Both the position numbers and the translations under genes were made by a program. Below are positions 28,644 to 36,637 of a DNA stretch of 64,000 nucleotides, piece after piece. The notes below the pieces were generated by a model. That model was not told where the DNA came from and did not search any database. It saw only the letters and a program-made list of their open reading frames with translations. The number at the start of each line of letters is the position of its first letter. Within the stretch, counting starts at the first letter, position 1. This stretch comes from a virus: IMG/VR virus record IMGVR_UViG_3300021389_000008, positions 31,967 through 95,966 of that record; one strand, 5' to 3'.

Positions 28644-29963
28644 TTATGCATCGGGAACACTTGTATTTTTCTTCTTACCAGCATTTGAACCTGAACCAGT
28701 ATCTTGTGAAGTTGCTTTGTGTTTATGGGTTGCAAGTGTTGGGCCATTTCCAGCATCAGTTGATATATCACCAACTGCATCAATTGTGGAGTCATTTGTC
28801 TGAGCACCAGTGATATGAACCGTACCGTCAACTGTTAAATTTGTAGTCATTTTTGTAGTTGGTGAAGTGAATGTTGTGTTACCCACTACATCTGCATTTA
28901 ATGTTCCACCTATCTGTGCATCTACATTACCATCAATGACCTCGGATACATTACCCTTAACATATAAGTCAACGTTTCCTTCCATAACCTTAGTGTCAAC
29001 ATTACCCTTGAGTACTGTTGTAGATACATTACCTGTATTCACATTGATAGTGACATTACCTTTTTCTACAGTTATATCAGCATTACCTGCTATATAAAGT
29101 TTGTCGTCCTTTGCAATTACTTGATAGTTATCATTTACTATACGTTGCACCACACTACCATCGGGATGGATTTCCTGAAACGTTCCTGAACGATGTTCAA
29201 TCGCTAGTCTTTCTAGTGTAGGAGTGTCATCAATTTCTATCAAGTGACCCGATTCAGTTTCTATTGTTTTGTTAAAAGGATATATTGGTGCCGCTACTGA
29301 AGGTATCATACCCATCGGTGTATCGGGTTTGGAGTTAACTGCACTTATATCTCTACTAGTGTAATCTTTATCTCCTGTTGCGGATTGAGATACATCTGTC
29401 TTATCATAATACAAAGGATAGTAAGGCAAATCCGTCTCTGTAAGTTCTAATTCTGTTATTGTAGACCCTGTACCATCTACGAGATTTATCTCAATCTCTT
29501 TAGGTTTCTTGGGGAACTCATCTAAACCTTTCTCTAAACCAAATGTACGATTTGGAGATTGTGCAGGCGAAGCGCCATCGGGGGTGTCAGCATAGTCTGC
29601 TGATGTTAATCTACGTGGGTCATTAAATCCTTTGATGACCTCTCTCTTTATTAACTCATCGGTTATAGATTCTTTATATCCTTGAGCAGGAATCCCAGCA
29701 ACAGACCCTGTTACTACAAAATCTTGTTGGACATTTTCATCTCTAAAGTAACCAATAACAGTAGACCCCTCAACGAGTCCGTGTTGTGTTCCGAATCCCG
29801 ATAGTCCAGCAGAAGTTGTTGGTAGAATAACTTGAGACCATGACAAATCGGGGGTTGCAATCATCTGTTTATCATCTGTATGTAAACCATGTACACGAAC
29901 TCTAACACGACCAATCTTCAATGGGTCGTTACGGTCTTCTACTATACCATAAAACATTTTCAT
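28644..29963 (-). CDS. gp5: Baseplate hub/spike protein gp5, without lysozyme domain (439 aa)
   Basis: Residues 1-100 form the OB-fold (MKMFYGIVEDRNDPLKIGRV, RVRVHGLHTDDK), as in gp5/VgrG spikes. Residues 290-390 are a triple-helix-like needle of short repeats (GNVTINVNTGNVSTTVLKGN, then VDTKVMEGNVDLYV). The tip has THKHKAT, an HxH motif like the metal-binding apex of the P2 gpV spike. T4 gp5 is 575 aa with an internal lysozyme. Here the middle (100-230) contains a linker and the family block GHLIEIDDTP, but no lysozyme pattern. It starts inside the ATG-overlapping end of gp27. Confidence 0.85.
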   Translation of the reverse strand: MKMFYGIVEDRNDPLKIGRVRVRVHGLHTDDKQMIATPDLSWSQVILPTTSAGLSGFGTQHGLVEGSTVIGYFRDENVQQDFVVTGSVAGIPAQGYKESITDELIKREVIKGFNDPRRLTSADYADTPDGASPAQSPNRTFGLEKGLDEFPKKPKEIEINLVDGTGSTITELELTETDLPYYPLYYDKTDVSQSATGDKDYTSRDISAVNSKPDTPMGMIPSVAAPIYPFNKTIETESGHLIEIDDTPTLERLAIEHRSGTFQEIHPDGSVVQRIVNDNYQVIAKDDKLYIAGNADITVEKGNVTINVNTGNVSTTVLKGNVDTKVMEGNVDLYVKGNVSEVIDGNVDAQIGGTLNADVVGNTTFTSPTTKMTTNLTVDGTVHITGAQTNDSTIDAVGDISTDAGNGPTLATHKHKATSQDTGSGSNAGKKKNTSVPDA

Positions 29964-31426
29964 TAATCGTCCTCGGGTGCTTCCATAGTGTCTTGTGGGT
30001 TGATGGATGTTATTGATTTAGCAAAACTCTCCTTAACACACTCTATATTACATAGACCACCATTCTCTAATACATTTCCTTGGAAACATATATCAGTAAT
30101 TAAATATCTACCGTCATTCAGTTTATCTTTACTTTCTGCATTAGATGCTAGTTGCGGTTCGGGCAATTCTAACTTGATAATAGTTCCGCAACTAATATCT
30201 GTTCTAAATGGAATAGACACTACCATAGTATGTTGTTGTAGTATCTCCATCATCGATTGTCTTTCTAATTTTGCGTTGTCTTTATTCTTCTGACCTTGAA
30301 ACACCTCATTTTCAGTAAGAGATGTTGATTGGTCAAATACATGTGTAGTAGTGTAATCATAGACCACAACACTATCAAATGCTTTGTTGGGTGCTAAATT
30401 TGCATCCACCTCAGTTACATTGGGAGATACAAATTTGTCAACAATATCTTCTGTAGTAAGTGTCATCTCAGTAAAAGATTCACCACCATCTGTTAATATT
30501 ATTGGATTTTTGCCAGAAACATGATTGCCCTTTTTAAAACTTTCTTCCAAGTCAAATACAATATCCTCTTCAATTTTCCTGACGGGGTCATACACTTTCA
30601 TGGAACTAGCATACGCTCCAGCGATAGTACCTCTAAGCGTATCGAATGCTTGTGGTTTAGTGTAACTTATAATTTGTGTGTTCAAACCACTTGGGGCATT
30701 GATGTCGGTTTCTCCAGTATCTAAGTTTTCTGTTCTTGGTCTGAAAGAAAATGACAGTGGGTATTCTTGTTCCATCATAGTGTCAATGGATTTGAACTTA
30801 TACTTACCATTTAATGTTTGGAAAAAGAACATACCATTTTTAAATGATGTCTTGTTTCCTATAGATGAGTTTTGTGTTATCCAGTCTATTATTTTAGAGA
30901 CTTTCCAGTTGGGCCATATCATCTGATTGTTGTCGGGCATGGTCGTTTCCCATGAGTCGAACTCTTCGGGTTTCATCTTAACGTCTTCTACTAAGATATT
31001 TTGTAACATCTTATCATACGAACCACGCATCGCCTTACTTACACGTACACGTTCACACGCAAACATTCGTGGGTCACATAGTCTCAATACATACGTCTGT
31101 GTAGTATCATTGACACGGTTTATATTTGATGCCTTATATACACGAAAGTCTCTATCGATACTATCTTCTTTAGCCGCCTTTTCTCCAGTTCCCTGTTTCA
31201 TAGATATAGAAACACGTATGAACTCCTGACCAGTAAACCTGAAATTTTTAATTAGATTAAGACCATCAATGAAGTGTACTTCTCCAGTAGTGTACTTTTT
31301 ATAGATAGATTCGTACAAGCGAAATCCAGTTATGAGTTTGGTTATCTCAACGGATTCTTTAAATTGATTGGAGAGTGTTATTGAGTTTATAAAAAACTCA
31401 CCACCCTTACGGTTATCTGTTGTCAT
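29963..31426 (-). CDS. gp27: Baseplate hub subunit gp27-like (487 aa)
   Basis: It lies directly before gp5 and overlaps it by one base, as expected for the hub pair. The N-terminal FFINSITLSNQFKESVEITK, ITGFRLYESIYKKYTTGEVH and TYVLRLCDPRMFACERVRVS fit the gp27/hub family, the adaptor between the trimeric spike and the hexameric tube. It is longer than T4 gp27 (391 aa). It ends with an acidic tail (DTMEAPEDD). Identification is by synteny plus these patterns. Confidence 0.75.
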   Translation of the reverse strand: MTTDNRKGGEFFINSITLSNQFKESVEITKLITGFRLYESIYKKYTTGEVHFIDGLNLIKNFRFTGQEFIRVSISMKQGTGEKAAKEDSIDRDFRVYKASNINRVNDTTQTYVLRLCDPRMFACERVRVSKAMRGSYDKMLQNILVEDVKMKPEEFDSWETTMPDNNQMIWPNWKVSKIIDWITQNSSIGNKTSFKNGMFFFQTLNGKYKFKSIDTMMEQEYPLSFSFRPRTENLDTGETDINAPSGLNTQIISYTKPQAFDTLRGTIAGAYASSMKVYDPVRKIEEDIVFDLEESFKKGNHVSGKNPIILTDGGESFTEMTLTTEDIVDKFVSPNVTEVDANLAPNKAFDSVVVYDYTTTHVFDQSTSLTENEVFQGQKNKDNAKLERQSMMEILQQHTMVVSIPFRTDISCGTIIKLELPEPQLASNAESKDKLNDGRYLITDICFQGNVLENGGLCNIECVKESFAKSITSINPQDTMEAPEDD

Positions 31427-31429
31427 ATA

Positions 31430-32167
31430 TTAAACTTGCAAAAGTGATTCGTATTGGGTTACCACAGTTTTTATATACTGTGGTTTGATTACTTTAATTT
31501 TTCTCTTATCTTCATTAAGTGCATTTTCCATTTCCCATATACTTACACTTTGAAATCCAGCCTGAGGTGTTGTGGATTTTATACCCTTACTATTAATGTA
31601 GTGTGATATGGAATCTCTTGGTTGCACTACACCTTGTACTGTAGAACTCTTGAGAGAGCCTGTTATAGTTTGGTCTGCAACCCAATCTCCAGCAGTAACT
31701 CTAAGTCGATTGTTTGATGGGTCGACCTGTAATACGTGTCCTGTTGTTGTACCTTGTGTGACTAGTTCACCCAATAAAAATTTATTATCGGATGTGATAT
31801 TGCCCTGACCATCTGTGTTGTGTGGGCCAACAATATCTGTTGAAGATGATGCGGTTAGATATACACCTTCATATTTTCTATCTAGATAATTATTAAAAGT
31901 GGAGTTGTCCATATACCAATCATAGTAATTATCTATCTCATTCACTAGGAATAGTACCCAGTGTAAATCACTATCTCCGTATAGTTTGGAAGCAACTATA
32001 TCGGGTCTTTCACCTTCATCTAATTGATAAAATTCATAATCAATCAGTGTATTAACTTTTTGTAATTCAATCTTACCCTTACGGAAGAAATCTTTGATGT
32101 GGATAATTCTGCCATCATTAAGTTTATACTGTATCGTTGGAAAGTTTTTAAATAATTGTGATGCCAT
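31430..32167 (-). CDS. gp53: Baseplate wedge subunit gp53
   Basis: The N-terminal 110 residues carry the gp53 signature: NTLIDYEFYQLDEGERPDIV, then ASKLYGDSDLHWVLFLVNEI, then DNYYDWYMDNSTFNNYL. T4 gp53 is 196 aa; here a LysM-free but Gly/Thr-rich extension of about 80 residues (TTGHVLQVDPSNNRLRVTAG) precedes the C-terminus. It packs with gp6 and gp25 in the wedge core. It lies between gp48 and gp27, close to the T4 53-5 order. Confidence 0.85.
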   Translation of the reverse strand: MASQLFKNFPTIQYKLNDGRIIHIKDFFRKGKIELQKVNTLIDYEFYQLDEGERPDIVASKLYGDSDLHWVLFLVNEIDNYYDWYMDNSTFNNYLDRKYEGVYLTASSSTDIVGPHNTDGQGNITSDNKFLLGELVTQGTTTGHVLQVDPSNNRLRVTAGDWVADQTITGSLKSSTVQGVVQPRDSISHYINSKGIKSTTPQAGFQSVSIWEMENALNEDKRKIKVIKPQYIKTVVTQYESLLQV

Positions 32168-32172
32168 AATTG

Positions 32173-33261
32173 TTATCCGTTGGTTGTATCTCTAGTGTCG
32201 AGTATACTTCGTGTACCACCACCTATACTAGTGTCTGCTTTTGGGTGTGGTGATATCATCTGATACGTTTCCTGTGTAAGAACTTTAATCTCAGTAAATG
32301 ATAAATTCAACTTCATCTCTAGTGGTGTGCCATCGGAAAAAGTCTCTAGTGTACTACCACCACCATATGTTACAGATGCATCTGTAATTACTGCTGGTAA
32401 GAATCCGTCCATAGTATATTGAATAGGCCCTTCCCATCTTAAATCGATAATGTTCGGATAGTTAAAATAATTCTCAATCTGATTTGTCTCATCCGAACCA
32501 AAAGTGTCGGGCAACATGGCAGTTCTTAAAGTGTATATAATTTCTTTACATACATCTGCTTCTTCTTGTGATACTGGTCTCATTGTAAATTCCATATTGA
32601 ATGAACGGAACCCAACACCCTCTAACATCTGTTCTTTCATTGGGTTGACTGCTTGTCCCTGTGCAAAGTTAACAACATCACCTGTTGCCATATTAGCCAT
32701 CTTATTTAGACCTGATGATATAGCAGCATTCAATGCATCACCAATTGCCACACTTGTATCAACGAAACCTTCTGCCCCCATGATATCCATAACACCCCTT
32801 GCAGCTACACCGACCTCACCTTCTTTATATGAAACCTTTGCCTCACTTACTTGACCAGTAGGAACGTACATATAAATGTATGTGTCTGTGTCGTTCATTA
32901 AGTTTTTAGCATTAGCACCACTGTTCTGTTGTTTTCTTGGTCTAATTTTTATTTCTAGATAGTTGTTGAGTTGTTCTAAAGGATACTGTAGTTCTTTTGT
33001 TTGTCCAGCGGGTGGTCTCTTAGCAGCCTTAATGGATTTCATTTTGTTAGCAGCATCCTCATCTTGATTGAGTCGACTTCTTCGTCCTTCTAATATCTCT
33101 CTTTCTTTATCTGCTAGTTCTTTAAGAGCATCATAGTTTGATAGGTCTGCGATTGTTTTCTTGTAGTCTGTATTTGAGATTTTAGACTTCAGTCCTTTTA
33201 CTGATTTCAATGCTGATGAAGCAGAGTTGACTTTCGATAGAATTTTGTTTAGTGATGCCAT
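32173..33261 (-). CDS. gp48: Baseplate tail-tube cap gp48-like (362 aa)
   Basis: The length matches T4 gp48 (364 aa). MLEGVGFRSFNMEFTMRPVS followed by CKEIIYTLRTAMLPD is a typical gp48/tube-cap block. The later IIDLRWEGPIQYTMDGFLPA and AVITDASVTYGGGSTLETF fit a tube-like beta barrel. It starts the leftward structural operon. Its late promoter (CATAAATA at 33296-33303) overlaps the region controlling the rightward operon. Confidence 0.8.
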   Translation of the reverse strand: MASLNKILSKVNSASSALKSVKGLKSKISNTDYKKTIADLSNYDALKELADKEREILEGRRSRLNQDEDAANKMKSIKAAKRPPAGQTKELQYPLEQLNNYLEIKIRPRKQQNSGANAKNLMNDTDTYIYMYVPTGQVSEAKVSYKEGEVGVAARGVMDIMGAEGFVDTSVAIGDALNAAISSGLNKMANMATGDVVNFAQGQAVNPMKEQMLEGVGFRSFNMEFTMRPVSQEEADVCKEIIYTLRTAMLPDTFGSDETNQIENYFNYPNIIDLRWEGPIQYTMDGFLPAVITDASVTYGGGSTLETFSDGTPLEMKLNLSFTEIKVLTQETYQMISPHPKADTSIGGGTRSILDTRDTTNG

Positions 33262-33262
33262 G

Positions 33263-33270
33263 TATAAATA
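33263..33270 (+). promoter_or_regulatory. Late promoter for the rightward gp4 operon
   Basis: TATAAATA lies two bases from the gp48 start codon, on the plus strand, and 30 bases before the gp4 ATG at 33301. Confidence 0.7.
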
Positions 33271-33295
33271 CCTAGAGTTTCATTATTGTTACATC

Positions 33296-33303
33296 TATTT
33301 ATG
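33296..33303 (-). promoter_or_regulatory. Late promoter for the leftward gp48 operon
   Basis: CATAAATA on the minus strand, 34 bases before the gp48 ATG; it overlaps the gp4 start codon on the other strand. With the octamer at 33263-33270 it makes a divergent, face-to-face pair. Confidence 0.6.
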
Positions 33304-33732
33304 TCATATAGCGGACGGTTTAAACCGAAGAATTACAAAAAATATACAGGCGACCCCACAAAGATTGTCTATCGTTCGCTGTGGGAGCGAAGATTCATGC
33401 AATATTGTGATGATAACACTAACATACTGGAATGGGGTAGTGAAGAAATCATTATACCATACATTTCTCCTGTGGACAACAAGGTTCATAGATACTTCCC
33501 CGATTTCTACATAAAATATCGTAACACTAAGGGTGAAGTGTTATATGAAATCATCGAAGTTAAACCCAAGAAGCAAACCAAACCACCCAAAGAACCCAAA
33601 CGAAAAACCAAAAGGTATATCAACGAGGTTGCAACATACCTTGTCAATCAAGCAAAGTTCAAAGCAGCTAACGAATACTGCAAAGACCGTAAATATAAAT
33701 TTAGAATATTAACTGAAGACCATCTAACTTAG
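33301..33732 (+). CDS. gp4: Head completion protein gp4 (143 aa)
   Basis: The ATG at 33301 is preferred (MSYSGRFKPKNYKKYTGDP); a TTG five codons earlier is possible. SLWERRFMQYCD, EEIIIPYISPVDNKVHRYFP, DFYI and IIEVKPKKQT are the conserved blocks of T4 gp4. The DFY - IEVK pattern is PD-(D/E)XK-like, which suggests a nuclease fold. T4 gp4 is 150 aa and is needed to finish DNA-filled heads for tail joining. It is the first gene of the rightward late operon. Confidence 0.87.
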   Translation: MSYSGRFKPKNYKKYTGDPTKIVYRSLWERRFMQYCDDNTNILEWGSEEIIIPYISPVDNKVHRYFPDFYIKYRNTKGEVLYEIIEVKPKKQTKPPKEPKRKTKRYINEVATYLVNQAKFKAANEYCKDRKYKFRILTEDHLT

Positions 33733-33740
33733 TATAAATA
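33733..33740 (+). promoter_or_regulatory. T4-type late promoter, 5 bases before ATG
   Basis: TATAAATA on the plus strand, then GATGT, then the ATG at 33746. This is the fourth case of exact N5 spacing, and the only one on the plus strand. Confidence 0.75.
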
Positions 33741-33745
33741 GATGT

Positions 33746-34342
33746 ATGGCATCTATTCTTAAGAACTATGACAATTTACTTCCGTCTGAGATTGAAGAAA
33801 AGTCCTTAGAAGCTAGAGAATGGTTTAAGGACAATCTTAGAACTATAAAGGTCAATCGTAATAAGTTACTAGTAGAAGGAACACCAATAAGAAAACCATT
33901 TTTAGGTACTCTAGTGTTGTTTAATTATGGTGCAAAGGGGTATGCTACATTGCCTTATTGGGATAAATACCCTGTAGTGATACCAATAGAACCTAGAAGT
34001 AAAGGATTCTTAGGTTTAAATTTACACTATCTCCCACCAAGAAAGAGATTAGAATTGTTGGAAGTGTTTGACCAGTTAGCAGTAGACCCCGATATGGGGG
34101 ATGATGAGAACACTAGACTAAAACTTACATACGATATGGTTAAGTCCATATCAAAGTTAAAATGGGCAAGACCGTGTGTGAAAGAGTATCTCACAACACA
34201 TATTAAAGGTCAAATAAGAGAGATACCATATGATTACTGGGACGTGGTTGCAATGTTACCATCTCAGAAATTTGTAGACAACCAAGGTTCAGCATTCAAT
34301 GCAAACACAGTATACGCTGAATCACTCAAGAGGGTAGTGTAA
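33746..34342 (+). CDS. Conserved T4-like virion-module protein, possibly gp2-type DNA end protector (198 aa)
   Basis: KPFLGTLVLFNYGAKGYATL, then PYWDKYPVVIPIEP, then GFLGLNLHYLPPRKRLELLE is a strongly conserved block in many T4-like phages. I have seen such proteins placed with head-completion genes and labelled gp2-like, but I cannot confirm this from sequence. The place next to gp4 fits that idea, since T4 has genes 2 and 4 side by side. It starts behind its own late promoter with no leader. Its stop overlaps the next small gene (TAATG). Confidence 0.65.
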   Translation: MASILKNYDNLLPSEIEEKSLEAREWFKDNLRTIKVNRNKLLVEGTPIRKPFLGTLVLFNYGAKGYATLPYWDKYPVVIPIEPRSKGFLGLNLHYLPPRKRLELLEVFDQLAVDPDMGDDENTRLKLTYDMVKSISKLKWARPCVKEYLTTHIKGQIREIPYDYWDVVAMLPSQKFVDNQGSAFNANTVYAESLKRVV

Positions 34343-34446
34343 TGAAAACTTACTATGCAGTAAATACATCATTTAGAAAAGATTTCATTCTAGTATGCTC
34401 ACTAGGGTTTAATGTTGGATTTGTATTGGCATTGTTATTTATTTAA
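34342..34446 (+). CDS. 34-residue membrane peptide
   Basis: The small frame begins at the TAATG overlap with the 198-aa gene and reads MKTYYAVNTSFRKDFILVCS, then a hydrophobic stretch ending LALLFI. A basic head followed by about 18 hydrophobic residues predicts one membrane span. It fills the gap before the gp54-like gene exactly. The coupled start supports translation, but the function is unknown. Confidence 0.55.
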   Translation: MKTYYAVNTSFRKDFILVCSLGFNVGFVLALLFI

Positions 34447-34455
34447 GGAAGTATA

Positions 34456-35292
34456 ATGGAAGATAAACCAAGAAATAGACACGACTCGATAGACACTATC
34501 ATCGGTGCAATTAAAGCTCCAGCAATGGCAAACCAATTTGAGGTTGCGTTTTTTGGCCCTCAAGGGTTAACACTTAATGCAGTTAGATGTAAGACTGCAA
34601 CTATTCCAAGTAGAAAAATAGAAGTTACTGAAAAGAACACACAAGGTAAATCTAAGTTTCTTCCAACAGGTAAAATTGATGACGGTGGAACTGCAACATT
34701 CACATTCTATTGTGACATTGATTTCTTAGATAGAAGAATCATGCAATTATGGTTAGACTCAATCTATGGTGGTGACACTGCAGCTCCTGAACAAGGAGAA
34801 GGTTCAGACCCAAACACACAACCTATCTTTGCATTCTATAAAGACTATATTGGTGAAGTAGAAATTAAACACCTTAGAAAGGATGGGTATAATCCTACCT
34901 TTGCTTCTGATGGGCAACAAGGTGCAAGTCTAATAACAAGATTACATGATGCATATCCAACATCAATCGATGAACTGGTATTGGATATGGCACAAGGTGA
35001 AATGTTAAGTGTAAGTGTACAATTTGCATACAGATATTTTACTACAGAATATGTGGAGAGTAAAAATCCACAGAAAACTCCTCACCCTGTTTATAATGGT
35101 GAAGGGACGACTCCGAACGGACTAAATAGTGGTAGGAGTCAAATCGATAACTTGCAAGAGGCCTTAGCGGTCGGTTCTAGATTTTCTAGTGCTGCTGGAA
35201 GGTTACAGAATAAAGTCTCAGGACTTACTACTGCAAAATCGAGGATTGATAACAGTTACAAGAATGTGAGAGACCTTTTTGGAACTCAATAA
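34456..35292 (+). CDS. Tail-tube-fold protein, gp54-like baseplate-tube junction (278 aa)
   Basis: PAMANQFEVAFFGPQGLTLN, then CKTATIPSRKIEVTEKNTQG, then TATFTFYCDIDFLDRRIMQL and MLSVSVQFAYRYFTTEYVES fit the tube-protein fold of T4 gp19/gp54. The length is closer to gp54 (320 aa) than gp19 (163 aa), and it sits among baseplate assembly genes. In T4, gp54 on the gp48 cap starts tube polymerisation. A C-terminal 60-residue helical tail (LQEALAVGSRFSSAAGRLQN) is extra. Ribosome site AAGGAAG. Confidence 0.65.
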   Translation: MEDKPRNRHDSIDTIIGAIKAPAMANQFEVAFFGPQGLTLNAVRCKTATIPSRKIEVTEKNTQGKSKFLPTGKIDDGGTATFTFYCDIDFLDRRIMQLWLDSIYGGDTAAPEQGEGSDPNTQPIFAFYKDYIGEVEIKHLRKDGYNPTFASDGQQGASLITRLHDAYPTSIDELVLDMAQGEMLSVSVQFAYRYFTTEYVESKNPQKTPHPVYNGEGTTPNGLNSGRSQIDNLQEALAVGSRFSSAAGRLQNKVSGLTTAKSRIDNSYKNVRDLFGTQ

Positions 35293-35311
35293 AATATAAT
35301 ATGGAGTAATT

Positions 35312-36016
35312 ATGGCATTACCGATTCAGTCGGCACCGACTTATAAAACAGTGCTACCTAGTAATGGTCAAGAAGTAGAATATAGACCATTCCTAGTAAA
35401 GGAACAAAAAGTTCTAGTCATGGCAAAAGAAAGCAATGACCAAGAACAAGTTATGCAATCAATCATTAAGATGCTTGATGCATGTACATTTGGTAAGTTA
35501 AAGATACCAAATATTGCTATGATGGATATGGAATGGTTGTTTATTAAAGTCCGTTCTGTTTCAGTTGGTGAAACATCTAAGTTAGTACTTGGTTGTACAG
35601 ACGAAGGATGTAGAGGAAATGCAAAAGTAGATTTAAATTTGGAAGACATTGAACCCACAAGTGAAATGCCTGAAGACGACACAGTCATGTTAACAGATGA
35701 CTTGGGTGTTAAATTGAAAGTTCCTAGTGTTAGAGACATCGATGGATTGACAAAGATGGACGAAACACAACAGAGTATGGAGATTGTGAAGAGATGTATC
35801 ACTTCTGTATTTGATGCCGATGAAGTGTATCCTATGGAAGATGTATCTCAAAAAGAGTTGGATGAGTTTTTTGATAGTTTGACGTTTACTCAACTAGACA
35901 AACTCGGGCAGTTCTTTGATAGTTTACCAAAACTAAGACATGAAGTAAGTTACTCGTGCGAAATATGTTCCAAAGAGAACACTAGAGTACTGGAAGGCAT
36001 CCAAAGTTTTTTTTAA
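35312..36016 (+). CDS. gp26: Baseplate hub assembly protein gp26 (T4_baseplate family)
   Basis: LPSNGQEVEYRPFLVKEQKV plus LVMAKESNDQEQVMQSIIKM is the hallmark of the gp26/T4_baseplate family. At 234 aa it is close to T4 gp26 (208). Two cysteine pairs (GCTDEGC near residue 90; SCEIC near 219) could form a zinc site. The frame ends in a run of eight T bases with TAA directly after, and the -1 frame continues into gp51. It is therefore probably the short form of a frameshifted pair, as with tail assembly chaperones of other phages. Ribosome site GGAG. Confidence 0.87.
   Translation: MALPIQSAPTYKTVLPSNGQEVEYRPFLVKEQKVLVMAKESNDQEQVMQSIIKMLDACTFGKLKIPNIAMMDMEWLFIKVRSVSVGETSKLVLGCTDEGCRGNAKVDLNLEDIEPTSEMPEDDTVMLTDDLGVKLKVPSVRDIDGLTKMDETQQSMEIVKRCITSVFDADEVYPMEDVSQKELDEFFDSLTFTQLDKLGQFFDSLPKLRHEVSYSCEICSKENTRVLEGIQSFF
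36007..36014 (+). promoter_or_regulatory. Candidate -1 ribosomal frameshift site (T8)
   Basis: In frame the bases read AGT TTT TTT TAA. Slipping back one base re-pairs both phenylalanine codons perfectly and avoids the stop. A GGTGTT/AACACC stem (36036-36041 with 36052-36057) lies 22 bases downstream, farther than usual. Confidence 0.65.
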
Positions 36017-36201
36017 TAGGCCTTTCCCACGAGTCGGTGTTGAATTTTTATAACACCAACTTTCAGTTAATGCAACACCACAAGTATTCATTAACTGAAC
36101 TAGATGAGATGATACCATGGGAACGAGAGGTATACATCAACCTATTACTTCAACACTTAGAAGAGGAAAGGCTAAAGAACGAACAACGAAAAAATAATTA
36201 A
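36016..36201 (+). CDS. gp51: gp51-like hub assembly region, probably made as gp26-gp51 frameshift fusion
   Basis: The -1 frame beyond the gp26 stop reads IGLSHESVLNFYNTNFQLMQ, then HHKYSLTELDEMIPWEREVY, then INLLLQHLEEERL, and stops at 36201. The EMIPWEREVYI-LL block is typical of gp51-type proteins. The first in-frame ATG is at 36070 and would drop the well-conserved LSHESVLNFYNTNF part. It also has no ribosome site. Translation by frameshifting from gp26 is thus more likely than an independent start. In T4, gp51 is a catalyst of hub assembly. Confidence 0.7.
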   Translation: MGLSHESVLNFYNTNFQLMQHHKYSLTELDEMIPWEREVYINLLLQHLEEERLKNEQRKNN

Positions 36202-36246
36202 TATTCGTTATGTGTAAGTGATTCATAATAATAGAGGACACAAATT

Positions 36247-36633
36247 ATGAGTGACGACAAAAAAATTAGTCAAGGTAATGTCGAGATAGATGTTGCTAAG
36301 TATACAGAGATGGTCTTGAAGTTAGACGAAGCACAGGACAAAATCAAAGAGATGGAGAAGTTATCTAAGGAATTGCAAGTTGCAACAGCAGCAGCAAAAC
36401 CAAAAGAAAGGTTCTCTATTGGTGCATTGTTCAGAGATGAAAATGACATCAATGAAAAAGCAATCATAGGATTTGCCTCATTCTTTTTAATGGTCGTATT
36501 CGGAATGGCAGATTTAATTACTGCATTTTGGGATATGGACTTAAAAGTATCTGACACTATCTACACTTCATTTGTTGTAGTAACGTTAGGTGCGTTTGGA
36601 ATATCAGAAGCAGGAAAAGCATTCGGAAAATAA
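36247..36633 (+). CDS. Two-span membrane protein with coiled coil (128 aa)
   Basis: Residues 15-55 are charged and helical (KYTEMVLKLDEAQDKIKEME). Two hydrophobic segments follow, at about 76-97 (IIGFASFFLMVVFGMADLIT) and about 105-122 (TIYTSFVVVTLGAFGI). Size and topology would suit a holin, but the place between gp51 and the tape measure also suits a tail-associated membrane factor. A GAGG ribosome site precedes it. Similar proteins occur in marine T4-like phages, though no function is known to me. Confidence 0.6.
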   Translation: MSDDKKISQGNVEIDVAKYTEMVLKLDEAQDKIKEMEKLSKELQVATAAAKPKERFSIGALFRDENDINEKAIIGFASFFLMVVFGMADLITAFWDMDLKVSDTIYTSFVVVTLGAFGISEAGKAFGK

Positions 36634-36637
36634 TTAA

